A DNA stretch of 64,000 nt, taken from positions 2,373,543 through 2,437,542 of the forward strand of contig VYZB01000078.1 in NCBI GenBank assembly GCA_013397455.1, given 5' to 3'. The notes beneath the pieces are model-generated. The model was not told where the DNA came from and searched no databases. It was given only the letters and a program-made list of their open reading frames with translations. A program made the translations under genes and the position numbers. This DNA is from Crotophaga sulcirostris. Its lineage: Eukaryota > Chordata > Aves > Cuculiformes > Crotophagidae. Below, piece after piece: positions 39,377-49,925 of the stretch (positions are counted from its first letter, which is position 1; the number at the start of each line of letters is the position of its first letter).

Positions 39377-39560
39377 TGCATGGGCAGATCAATTGGTCTC
39401 AGCTGTGGCAATGGGACTGGTGCCTAACGTGAAACAACAGCAGAACGTATGGGTAACTTTGGCAAACATAACGCATATTAGCCCAAGGACAGGGATGTGA
39501 AGACTTTGAGGGAATGTGCTGTATGAATTTATTGGATCACTTGGCGAGGAGACAACTGCG
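39377..39560 (+). pseudogene. Env-like remnant with CX6CC motif
   Basis: The segment NVWVTLANITH (about 39448-39480) is followed, after a one-base frame change, by CEDFEGMCCMNLLDH (39496-39540). The CX6CC arrangement is the hallmark of covalently linked retroviral transmembrane subunits. A GNAWADQLVS stretch just before it (about 39370-39400) resembles the RNase H/integrase junction. Only fragments remain and no full surface or transmembrane protein is encoded. Confidence 0.55.
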
Positions 39561-39570
39561 GTACTACGAC

Positions 39571-40477
39571 ACTCTTTTTAGCAGACTTGATTCCTGCAGC
39601 CCCCCAAAAAACCATTCAGTGCCTCCTGTTTGGAGGAAGAACTAAATAACCCATGGTTGAGAAAGTATAGATACAATGAGGGTATGTTCTAATCTTCACG
39701 GGGATATTATCATGGCAAAGGTACAACTCTGTTTTATAGTATGTTCCATTCCTGGATGAGAATCAAGCTGTGAAAAACCAACTGGCTCCCCAGGAGCTCT
39801 TAGAACTGATGGTGCATTCACAGGTGTAAATACACAAATATTCAAACACAGTATACAAGGTCTGACAAAAAAAAGAAAAGAGACTGTGCCTGTCACTTTT
39901 TATTTAACAAACTAAGAAAATCAACAATGATCACTTTCACAATAGTTGCCTTCCAAGTTCACATGCAGCTGCATACAATGCTGCCAACATTCAAAGCAAA
40001 CTGCAGATCATTTTCTGAAAGATTGTTGAGGGTCTCTATTGTTTGTGCTTCCACATCTTTTATCAATAAAAAATGTATTCTTTCAAGCACAAAATTGATC
40101 TTTTGGAAGAGGTAGAAATTATCTCAGTCAGTAATTGAAAAGTTTCCATCATAAATTTCTTCAGTTTCACAAGAAACTTGATGTTAGCTCGCTGTTCACT
40201 CTTGCACACTGACATTTTCCATCTGAGGGTAAGAAAACACCTAAATTTGAATTCACATCCACTTGCACTGAGTGAAGAGATTGAGTCTTCCTGTGACAGG
40301 TTAGAACATGTTCTAAAGCCATCTCTTTGTCACTTCCCCCAACCCGGTACCCGAGTTATGGGTTACTCTTGGGTATTTTGTTTTGGACTGTGGAGGTACA
40401 TACACATAGACACACATATGTATATATATGTAAGTATGACATACACTATAGCAACAGGTATGCGCCTGTTTGTATCT
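39571..40477. other. Gene-free stretch 3' of the retroviral relic
   Basis: AT-rich sequence with a short CA/TA run (about 40400-40440). No 3' LTR recognised. Confidence 0.5.
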
Positions 40478-40910
40478 CATAGAATCATAGAATGGTTTGG
40501 GTTGGAAGGGACCTTAAAGACCGCCGAGATCCAAATCCCCTGTCATGGACAGGGACACCTTTCACTGTATCAGGCTGCTCCAAGCCTCATCCAGCCTGGC
40601 TTTGAACACCTCCACGGATGGTGCATCCACAACTTCTCTGGGAAACCTGTTACAGTGCCTCACAACGCTCAGAGTAAAAAAATTCTTCCTAATACTTAAC
40701 ACAGATCTACCCTCTTTCAACTTAACACCATTATCCCGTCTCCTATCCCTGCACTGTCTGATAAAGACTGTCCCCACCCCAGCTTTCCTGCAGCCCCTTC
40801 AGGCACTGGAAGGCTGCTGTAAGGTCTCCCCGGAGCCTTTCTCTTCTCCAGGCCGAACAACCCCAACTCTCTCAGCCTGTCCCCAGAGCAGAGGGGCTCC
40901 AGCGCCACCC
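40478..40910 (-). mobile_element. CR1 LINE 3' fragment
   Basis: The minus-strand copy has tail units TCATAGAATCATAGAATGG, the GGTTTGGGTTGGAAGGGACC consensus, and RT-end blocks readable in 40908-40717 ([20 protein letters not shown]) and 40777-40562 (EVVDAPSVEVFKARLDEAW). The boundary with the GC-rich sequence beyond 40910 is approximate. Confidence 0.88.
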
Positions 40911-40988
40911 CGGCTCAAGGCCACGCAGGGGCAGGGGAGGGGTTGGGACAGGGACAGGGCACGGCCTGAGGCTGAGGCAGGGCAGGTG

Positions 40989-41648
40989 NNNNNNNNNNNN
41001 NNNNNNNNNNNNNNNNNNNNNNNNNNNNNNNNNNNNNNNNNNNNNNNNNNNNNNNNNNNNNNNNNNNNNNNNNNNNNNNNNNNNNNNNNNNNNNNNNNNN
41101 NNNNNNNNNNNNNNNNNNNNNNNNNNNNNNNNNNNNNNNNNNNNNNNNNNNNNNNNNNNNNNNNNNNNNNNNNNNNNNNNNNNNNNNNNNNNNNNNNNNN
41201 NNNNNNNNNNNNNNNNNNNNNNNNNNNNNNNNNNNNNNNNNNNNNNNNNNNNNNNNNNNNNNNNNNNNNNNNNNNNNNNNNNNNNNNNNNNNNNNNNNNN
41301 NNNNNNNNNNNNNNNNNNNNNNNNNNNNNNNNNNNNNNNNNNNNNNNNNNNNNNNNNNNNNNNNNNNNNNNNNNNNNNNNNNNNNNNNNNNNNNNNNNNN
41401 NNNNNNNNNNNNNNNNNNNNNNNNNNNNNNNNNNNNNNNNNNNNNNNNNNNNNNNNNNNNNNNNNNNNNNNNNNNNNNNNNNNNNNNNNNNNNNNNNNNN
41501 NNNNNNNNNNNNNNNNNNNNNNNNNNNNNNNNNNNNNNNNNNNNNNNNNNNNNNNNNNNNNNNNNNNNNNNNNNNNNNNNNNNNNNNNNNNNNNNNNNNN
41601 NNNNNNNNNNNNNNNNNNNNNNNNNNNNNNNNNNNNNNNNNNNNNNNN
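40989..41648. other. Assembly gap (run of N) in a CpG island
   Basis: 660 undetermined bases flanked by GC-rich sequence. It probably hides CDC37L1 exon 1 and its promoter. Confidence 1.
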
Positions 41649-41658
41649 GGGGGGGGTA

Positions 41659-41725
<67 letters not shown>

Positions 41726-41780
41726 CCCGGCGCCGCTCCCGCGGCTCGGCGGCGGCGAGGGGGGGGGGGCGGCGGGGGGG
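41649..41780 (+). repeat. Poly-G run and G-rich flank
   Basis: Around 70 nearly uninterrupted G residues adjoin the gap, then GC-rich sequence with further G8-G9 runs. It may be partly a sequencing artefact or a true G-quadruplex-prone tract. The apparent polyproline/polyglycine frames are not genes. Confidence 0.8.
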
Positions 41781-41860
41781 GCTGGCGGCCGTTGCTGGCG
41801 GCGGTGCCACGTTTGACAAGTGATGCGGAGGGAGCCGGGCTGAAATTGTCCGGGGATATT

Positions 41861-42785
41861 CCCTTTCCAAAGAGAGAAATTTTTGTCTTGTTACAGAAAA
41901 AATAAAAATCCCCCCCAAAACTGACACAGGAACGTTGGTGTCCCTGCGTTGAAGGCTCCTTCAAATGGTCTTTCGCGATTTGTGTTGTGCTTTCGTGACT
42001 TTCTGCCAGAGGTTGTCGGCACCACGCTTTTCCACCAATAATATGGCAATGCAAGGCTGAGGAGCTAATGTGTATGCGTGCATTTTCCCCACTCTTTGTG
42101 GGAAGGCATGGCATATGCTTTAGAGGATAATTTTTAAGTTACTGAGTGTGAACTCCCAGCACACAGCTGCAAATAACATAAACACTGTGGTTTAAGAGCT
42201 GACTCTTTTTTTCCCAGCTATGGGTGGTGACCTCCTCAGTAGATTTGATCAAAAGGAGCATGTGCTGGTGCTGGGCCTCAGCCACTTCATAACTCAAATT
42301 CCTCTTTCACTGTCAGCTGAAGGGAAGATGTTGTCCATCTGTTAGGTAATAATGCATATTGGAAGGCAGACAGCAGCAGTGACTTTACTGTTCTGATCTG
42401 ATATCACAAAAACAATACTTTCTTCTCAGAAGTACATATTAAGAGTATTCTCACACTTGGCTGTTGGCTAGCATCGCAGCCCAAAGATAGCCAAAGGGGT
42501 TTCAGCTGTGTCAGAAGTATTTTACAGTTTGGAGACTACTGCTGATAGAAGTACTTGATCTGTGATTTTGCAAATGCACTTAAAAGTTAAGAATTAGAAT
42601 TCTTGAATTAGAAATCTCTTTCTAAAAACCTAGCAGTACAATACCTTGCTTCATCACTCCTGCAAATATAATGCTTCATATCTAAGTTGCCTTCCAGGTG
42701 CATTATCTTTGGGATTTAGGCCTCTTTACGAACTGTAAACGGTCAGTTTTCCCTCCATAAATAGCACATCTGATTTTCCTTACAG
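41861..42785 (+). other. Presumed CDC37L1 intron 1
   Basis: No exon or repeat recognised between the CpG island and exon 2. Confidence 0.5.
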
Positions 42786-43067
42786 CCATACCGTCAGGGG
42801 ATTGAATTAGCTTACCAAAAAGAAAGTGAGTTCGTGAAGCACTCTGTAGAATGTACATGGAACCTAGCAGACGCCCAGCAAAAACTTGGTAGCTTAGCAC
42901 TGCATAATTCAGAATCGTGTGATCAGGAAGCTGCTAAAGCAAACGCTGGATCTGCAGAGCTGAGATTGAGAGAGGAAGAGTGGAGAAGAAAAGAAGAAGC
43001 ACTAAACCAGCGGGAAAGACAGAATCTATGGAACACGGATCCTGTTAGTAAGGAGGTATTTAATAAG
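42786..43067 (+). CDS. CDC37L1: CDC37L1 exon 2
   Basis: 282 bp, phase 0 at both ends, acceptor ttttccttacag, donor gtatga. It encodes [13 protein letters not shown] through [10 protein letters not shown], including the charged coiled-coil-like segment. Confidence 0.95.
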
Positions 43068-46000
43068 GTATGACCCATATCAGTGTGCGTGAAAACCATT
43101 GCTAGCCTCTTTTTTTCATTCTACTTGTTACTAGTCTTGAGTGTCTTCTGTGTCCAGGACAGCCCAAAACCACAGTACGTGTTGTACTTGTTAAATAGGT
43201 TAAGGGTTTTTCCTTACTTTGTCTCATTAATGAGAACAAGCTGCACTCATATGACAAATCTGGATGACTTTTCTGTACTGGAAATGCCAATCAGAACTTG
43301 CCTGGGTCATCAGGTATTAGGCATGAACCAACAATGTGCACTCACAGCCCTGAAAGCCAGACATATCTTGGGCTGCATCAAAACAAGTGTGGCCAGAGGG
43401 ATAATCACCTCCCTCTCTACTCCACTCTGGTGAGACCTTACCTGGAGTACTGCATCCAGCTCTGGAATCTCCAGTACAGGAAAGATATGGACCTGTTGGA
43501 GCAGATGCAGAGGAGGGCCACAAAAATGGCCAGGGGGACAGAACATCTCCCCATCAAAGAAGGGCTGAGAGAGTTGGGGTTGTTCAGCCTGGAGAAGAGA
43601 AGGTGCTGAGGAGACCTGATTGTAGCCTTTTAATACTTCAAGGAAGCTTGTAAGAAAGATGGAAAGAGATGTCTTTTCCACTGCCTGTAGCAATAGGACA
43701 AGGGAAAATGGCTTTAAACTGAAAGAGGGTAGATTTAGACTGGGTATAAGGAAGAAATTTTCTATGATGAGGGTGGTGAAACACTGGAACAGGTTGCCCG
43801 GAGATGTTGTGGGTGTCACGTCCCTGGAAGCAATAGAGGTTAGGTTGGATGGGTCTTCAGTAACCTTATCTGGTGGAAGATGTGCCCACTCACAACAGGA
43901 CGGGATGGAACAGTATGATCTTTAAATGTCCCTTCCAATCCAAACCACTCTTTTATTCTGTGTAGCCCAAGTGTTGCCAAATGGGCTGAACAAACGTTTC
44001 TTCACGTGAAGAGGGTGCTTCTCTACTGTTCCAAATTCTTAAAATGTGGAACTGTTAGTTTGCATCTATTAATGACTACTGTAATACAGATCATTATTTA
44101 GCAAAAACTTTTGGTTTTTTCTAGTAGAATCTTAGCTTTAATTTCACAATTTAATTTGAACAGCCAGAACATCTCAATTTCACCAGTTTAGCTGAATCAA
44201 GGCTGCAATGTAGGTGACTCTCATTGTTTATGGATCAGTTAGTTCCTACTTGAGGACAGAGGTTTCTCAGAGTTCTTTGTTCAGTAAACTCTAATGATTG
44301 GACTTATAAACTCCATTATTAGGTAACGCACTTTCAAAAAGAAAACCTTCTCAAGTGTATGACATGTGACTCTGAAAGTAGAAAGTAACCCTTTAAACAG
44401 TGATATGTTAAAATACGATATAATGTAACACAAAAAGGTATATCTGGAGTCTCTGTGATAATACAAATTTTCTCTTCCTCAGAGTTTTATTAATCAAAAA
44501 GGAAAAGAAATAGAAGATGATGTGTCTGAACCACTTATGCAAAAACATGAACAAAAGATTAGACATTTTGGTAAGTGTGCTTTTTCCAACATTTCACAGT
44601 TCAAACTTCTACAGAATTTGTGTTGGTTTGCACCTTATTGTATGGAATGAATACTAACAAGTGAAAAACCCATCTAACAGACTGTTCAGCTTTATTTTAT
44701 CAGGACAGATAATAATTTTGAAGTGAAATAAGGTGTAAACTGTAGAAGCCTGTTAATTCCTGTGACCAGTAAGAACTTGCATTTGGAAAAAACAAACAAA
44801 AAAAACCAACACACATTAATACTCAAATAAGCTAAAACTCTGAAAACAAAAGTTCTAGCAACTTTTGGTGCTGTTCAGTGGGAAAAGACGTGTATATAAA
44901 AATACATGGGATTCTCCATAGCTATCTCCTTTTAAGAAATGTTTTTCTGGTGTCTATTAAGCTATAAGAGTAATGACTGATTAAAGGGAAACGTCTGTGA
45001 ACACCTGCTGAGAGTCTGTGCACATGGAATTGTGTGTTCCTTAAATTATATTTAATTATCCACTAGGTGTCACTTTAGCTCTACCATAATTGTTGAACCC
45101 AATTAAGCAACAAATGTAATCTTGTAAAGTAATATTCAGTGTTGATGGTTCTCTGAAGTGCTTTCCACTCTTAGTTACAGGCTGCTTTCAGACCATGGTA
45201 TAGTATAGGCGTATCTGGAATTCCAGAAAAATCAACAGGACTGAGTTGGCAAAATTCAATTCTTTGTACAATCTCATTTTTACTAAGACATTTGGCTTCT
45301 AACAATCTTAAACTGTTTTTAAGAAAGGGTTTCTACCCCTTTTAGCCTTAGCAAGCCTTGCAAGTACCAGATTGGGCCACAGTGCTGTCAGAGTATGCGA
45401 ACAGCAGAGATAGGCACAGATTCTCTCAAATATCAGATGATGTCTCCCCTGCTGTGCATTTCTGCAGAATAAATGAGGCTTTCTTGCAGGCTTCATAGCG
45501 TTGGGCAAAATTACTTTGTTGTCTAAATTCAGATTAAGCTGTTACAGTACCAATCTTATTACGGAACATCATCAATTTTTTTCCTACCTCCTATATTCAA
45601 AGTCATGTTGTTATTTTAATTCAAAATACGTAAGTCCATTGTAAAAATGGACAGTACATTAATACTTCTTCAAGTCTCTTGTTCTGTGCTAGCTGCTGCC
45701 AAGGAGCACTGTGGACTTGGCTAGCCATATTGCACAAGTCCCATTTCTGGATCCTGCTCTGGCTTCCAAGCAAGAAAGAACTTACGTGGAATAGCTCTCT
45801 TGAAAACAGCAAAAAGAAATAGTAGCCATTACTTTCTCTTCAGGCGTTAGCTTGCTAGAATTAATATTAGCTTAGGTCATTACGACTGAATTACCTTTAG
45901 CCCAGTTATAATTACACTCTGATAAGACAGGTAAAGCTGCACATCTGGTACCTGTTGCAAGTAGAGACCTGACTGTCAGTGATATGTGAAGGACAATTTT

Positions 46001-49000
46001 AAGATGTGGTGTGAGTATTGAGTTCTGACTTTTAAACTTGGCTCTTAATGTGAAGACCTTCATGGTATCACAACTAAATCTCCTAGTTAACTGATGTGGC
46101 TTTACTTTTTGAGATCAAGCTGTTCTTGCAATTAAATTGAAATTTCCTAAAAATATAGCAAACCATGTGTTACAAGCACTTTTATTTTTGACAGGTTACA
46201 CATTCTTTTCTTTGCTTTCTTATTTGCAGACATTTAGAGGATTTGTGTTTGTCAGAATCACTGAACGTAAATCTCTAGCCATAGTCTTTTTTTAAACTAT
46301 TTGATGGGGTAACTTGTGGAAGCACCAACAGTAACTAATAGACACCTACACCACATTGTTAGTGTCTATGACAACTGATTAAAAATAACTTATTAATGAT
46401 GCTAGACATGCATTAAAATTTAGGAAATTGTGACTGTTAAAATCTACTGCTAGTATCTTCAAAGTCTGGTTATATCTTCTGGTTGTGCTCTTTTAATGTT
46501 GGTTAGATTAAGCTGCATGCTGTCATCGTGAGGTCATAGACTTGCAAAGGTGTTATATATGCTTGGGTATCAATGCAAGTAACTTCCTTGCTGCATTAAG
46601 TCATTTATCCATTTAGAATATCTTAACTATGTTTCTCATTAGGTATGCTGAGCAGATGGGATGATAGTCAAAGATTTTTGTCTGATCACCCATATCTTGT
46701 ATGTGAAGAAACATCTAGATATCTCATGCTGTGGTGTTTTCATCTAGAAGCTGAACAGGTACGGAGATGTTTAAACTGTTTGGAAGCATACAGTTTCTCC
46801 CTGGCACTACAGAAAAGCTGACAAAGTTGATTAGCTGTTTAACTGTTCTTCCCACACTCTGTTGAAGAAAAACTGTATAGTGCATTGTCACATGTACGTA
46901 GCTAATTATCAGTCCCCTTGCTTCTGTGATCAACAGTTCTCATCTGTTTAGCAATTCAAAGAAAAGGAAATTATGCTGAATTTTTAGAAATATAATCATA
47001 GAAAATATCCTTAAATCATAACTCTAACTTTTTTTCCCCCTCCAGAAAAGAGCTTTGATGGAGCAAGTAGCACACCAAGCAGTTGTAATGCAATTCATTA
47101 TAGAAATTGCCAAAAGCTGCAATGTGGATCCAAGAGGCTGTTTTCGTATCTTTTTCCAAAAAGCTAAAGTAAGTCAGAGAAACTCTGGATGCTGTGCAAG
47201 GGACCAGAGTTTTAGAGAAGGCTTCTTCCTGGCTGTAAGAGGCAAAATATTTTAATGGACTGACAGACTGCTTATGGGAAAGTGTCTTGTTGGCAGTTCT
47301 TTCTAGTCAGAATATTTTGGTGTAATTCCAATTCTGAAAATGAAAGTTTTGTGGATTTTGCTTATCCCAGAGGGAAAGTGCTGTTATTACTTAAGTTAAT
47401 ACTTTCTATAACAGACAGACTAATTTAAAGACTGACTTTGGCCATTTACACCTGTGTTTTTAGTATGCCTACACATTGTCATAACTTCCCATTGCATCTG
47501 CAGTTCACAGTGGGATCCAAAATAGTGTCCCTTTCTTGTTACTGAAATAAAGCAATCTACAGCTGTGCAGGAGCAATGCAGGAATACTGAAAGTGTGGTT
47601 TGCTGTAGACCAGGGGTGTCAAACACAGCCCACGGGCCAAATCCAGCCCTCCACCTTGTTTTATCCAGCCCAGCACCTTGTTTGTACCTGGCAGCAGCAC
47701 CGAGCTCCTTGCCCCTGCGCTCCTGCCAGCGCTGGGCACGTGTGCAGCGGGTGTGACGCGCGTTACGCTGCAGGAGCAGGGGAACAGTGGGAGCCGTGAT
47801 TTTGACACCCCTGCACTAGGCTGTATTCAGTTATTCAAGACTCCAATGGATATCAGTATTGCCTAAAGGGGTTCAGTTTAAGTGTGAATCAACTTGTGCT
47901 TTACTTTTGACCAAAGCATTACAATAAGCACCTGTTCTTCTAAGGGCCCTAGCTTCTGTGTTGAAATAAAGGAAGGGCTAAAATTCGATTTATTTTTACA
48001 TGCCGTTAGATAAATCAATTGTTTTGCTTCTACATACAAACATTTCAGATTGTTTTTAAATTAAATCTGTCTGAAATTTCATTTTAAATTGACCAACATT
48101 ATTCTTGAGTTTTTCATAGTTTTTATTCCCTAAAAGGTATAACATGCATTACTGCATTTTTTTCAGCACTGTGTATGCATAAGCACATTTGCATGAAGTG
48201 CAATTTTTTTTTCTCTTTGCAGACAGGAGAAGACTATTTTGAGGCTTTTAAAAATGAACTTGAGGCATTCAAGACAAGAGTGAGAATCTGGTCACAATCA
48301 CATGGCTTTCAAGCTGTGTTACTACATGATCTCAGTGTCAATCCTGGTCTTGTAGGACAGCTGACATCTTTTTCACAGGTAAGTTTATTATTTCTGGAAA
48401 TTAGTTTAACTGACATATGATTAGGTCCTGCCTTGAGAAGCTGTACCTTTCTGAAATATCGAGGATTATTCTTTGAACAGCTAGAGCTCAGGATAGAACG
48501 TGCAGTATTATCAATATGTAAGACATGTATTGGCTTTCTTTTTCTTGCTGGAACTCAGAAAGCATCAACATAAGGTCAGAAGAGTTCAGTGCCCTTGCAT
48601 TTTCATTCTTAAAATAAACACTGCATCAGATGATAGAATTGTGTTCATTCTTTACCACAAGCAGTGAAACGAGCTTTCAATGTAAAATCATTAGTCCTAT
48701 TCATGGCATCGTTAGGGTAAGCCAAGCCTACAGAAGGTCTCCTGTTGTGATCAAAATAAAATGAGGATAGTTAGGTCTTTTGTTACATTATTAGTAATAG
48801 CCACATTCTGGAATGAAGAAGCAACTAAAAATACTGCCAGAAATCAGCTGTTAGGGAAGGAGTTACAACTGAAGCTACTTGTTTGAAATAATTTGATTAA
48901 AGCATCTCTCAAGTAAAGACCTAACAGCTGAATTCTAAGTAAATGTGCAGTCTGGTGCTAGAAATATTGAGACTAAATACAAGCTATGCAAGCAAACTTG

Positions 49001-49288
49001 AAGTTTCATGACACGGCGATACTATTGGTTGATGACTTTTTCAGAGTTTATTTCCTTACGATGCCAAATTTGTCTTCTCTTAAGATGTGTAACAGGAACT
49101 GAGTCCAATTTAAGCTAAAACCTGTTTCTCTCTCCCTCCATATATAGTTATGGAAAATTAAGCTGTCGGTTTTTTATCTGTTGCAGAACACAGGTGATCT
49201 ACCAGGTTCCATAAACAGAGATGTCTGCAGTTCAAACTCTGTGATACAAAGAGATGAAGAAGAATCCAAAATGATGGACACAGTATAG
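42786..49288 (+). CDS. CDC37L1: CDC37L1 (Harc), Hsp90 co-chaperone, exons 2-7
   Basis: Cytoplasmic co-chaperone related to CDC37 that binds Hsp90 and Hsp70. Exons 42786-43067, 44483-44570, 46643-46758, 47046-47168, 48223-48378 and 49187-49288 join in frame with GT-AG junctions. They give 288 residues; human has 337, so exon 1 (about 50 residues) is missing, most likely in the gap at 40989-41648. Visible blocks: [14 protein letters not shown] and [19 protein letters not shown]; a charged, coiled-coil-like stretch ([19 protein letters not shown]); [35 protein letters not shown] and [33 protein letters not shown]; and C-terminus KMMDTV. No break is seen. It is tail-to-tail with AK3. Confidence 0.97.
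43316..43963 (+). mobile_element. CR1 LINE 3' part in CDC37L1 intron 2
   Basis: Plus-strand RT-end blocks: [68 protein letters not shown] and [18 protein letters not shown]. The 3' tail is TCCCTTCCAATCCAAACC followed by ATTCTGTG. It is in the same orientation as the host gene, and frames are broken between about 43609 and 43659. Confidence 0.92.
44483..44570 (+). CDS. CDC37L1: CDC37L1 exon 3
   Basis: 88 bp, acceptor cttcctcag, donor gtaagt. It encodes [13 protein letters not shown] and [10 protein letters not shown]. The last Gly codon is split. Confidence 0.95.
46643..46758 (+). CDS. CDC37L1: CDC37L1 exon 4
   Basis: 116 bp, acceptor tttctcattag, donor gtacgg. It encodes [18 protein letters not shown] and then CFHLEAEQ. 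Confidence 0.96.
47046..47168 (+). CDS. CDC37L1: CDC37L1 exon 5
   Basis: 123 bp, acceptor ccccctccag, donor gtaagt. It encodes [18 protein letters not shown] to [10 protein letters not shown], part of the Hsp90-binding CDC37-like middle domain. Confidence 0.96.
47611..47813. mobile_element. Short non-autonomous hAT-like element (MITE)
   Basis: 203 bp bounded by a perfect 13 bp terminal inverted repeat: CAGGGGTGTCAAA at the left and TTTGACACCCCTG at the right. The CAGGGGTGTCAAA start is typical of hAT/Charlie-type elements. Flanking octamers CTGTAGAC and CACTAGGC agree at 5 of 8 positions around a central TAG, so a decayed 8 bp target-site duplication is possible. The interior is GC- and CpG-rich compared with the intron. 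It lies in CDC37L1 intron 5 and has no coding capacity. Confidence 0.8.
48223..48378 (+). CDS. CDC37L1: CDC37L1 exon 6
   Basis: 156 bp, acceptor ctctttgcag, donor gtaagt. It encodes [19 protein letters not shown] and a more divergent stretch ending LTSFSQ. Confidence 0.95.
49187..49288 (+). CDS. CDC37L1: CDC37L1 terminal coding exon
   Basis: Acceptor atctgttgcag. It encodes [18 protein letters not shown] to EESKMMDTV and TAG at 49286-49288. The C-terminal MMDTV is as in mammals. Confidence 0.95.
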   Translation, partial: NTGDLPGSINRDVCSSNSVIQRDEEESKMMDTV

Positions 49289-49925
49289 TACTCTTAAGAC
49301 TGAGGCCAAGTACTCTCTTTGGTTTGTTGTTGTTTTTTTTCTGAAGAAGCAAACATGGCTATTTTCTTGACACTTATTTTTCTGGGTACTGCACTTTATT
49401 TTTGGTGTCAGTTTTTTTTGTTGTTGTTTGGTTTTTGGGGGGGAAGGGATTTTGAAGGGTGAGTAATTCTGAAAAACTTCTAATATTGTTTGAAAATGTG
49501 CTGCTAGGTTTTTTTTGGTTGTCCTTGAAGAGCAGGGTTCTCATAGTGCCGAATGTGAAACTGGATGTGTTTTCTGCTACTAACCTTGCCTTTCATGACT
49601 TCATGAGTTAAAGTATGAAAAAAATATCTGCACAATTACAATGTTTACAAGAAGTGGTAGATTCTTGGTAGAATCTGCTATTGTCTTACTACAGATGTAG
49701 ACCTGTTTTACTCTATGACATTGGAGATCACAACTGTATTCATGCTACCTTGCTGACATTATAAGCTCTCAAATTTGGTTATCACTAATAGCAATAAATC
49801 AGTGTCTGGTATCAGTATTTCAGATCTGAATGGATTAGATTAAAACACTGGCTTTCTACCTCTGCTAAAGGGGATTTAAATGTTACATTGTGCTTTCATT
49901 AAACTTAACTTGATTTTGTCCTAAA
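49289..49925 (+). other. CDC37L1: CDC37L1 3' untranslated region (minimal extent)
   Basis: T-rich non-coding sequence. AATAAA occurs at 49793-49798 and ATTAAA at 49898-49903, followed by a TTGATTTTGTCC stretch. The true end is unknown and may lie further toward AK3. Confidence 0.5.

Larger units (their letters stand above)
36850..39570 (+). mobile_element. Internally deleted class II (betaretrovirus-like) endogenous retrovirus
   Basis: A gag region (about 36.9-39.37 kb) is followed almost at once by a short env-like remnant (about 39.43-39.55 kb). Protease, reverse transcriptase and nearly all of integrase are missing, so a large internal deletion is inferred. No paired LTRs or primer-binding site were recognised at either end, and the outer limits are approximate. 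Frameshifts and stops throughout make it non-functional. Confidence 0.75.
40911..41860. promoter_or_regulatory. CpG island, putative CDC37L1 promoter region
   Basis: Both sides of the gap are CpG- and GC-rich (for example GGCGCCGCTCCCGCGGCTCG after the poly-G). The rest of the neighbourhood is AT-rich. Position 1-2 kb before CDC37L1 exon 2 suits its promoter and first exon. No TATA box or start codon could be fixed. Confidence 0.5.
43068..49186 (+). other. Remaining CDC37L1 introns
   Basis: Introns 43068-44482, 44571-46642, 46759-47045, 47169-48222 and 48379-49186. Apart from the CR1 and the hAT-like element, nothing is recognised. Confidence 0.7.

Noticed and set aside
40545..42114. Long polyproline/polyglycine frames across the second gap
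   Set aside because: They are created by the N run and the poly-G tract. No conserved protein sequence is present.
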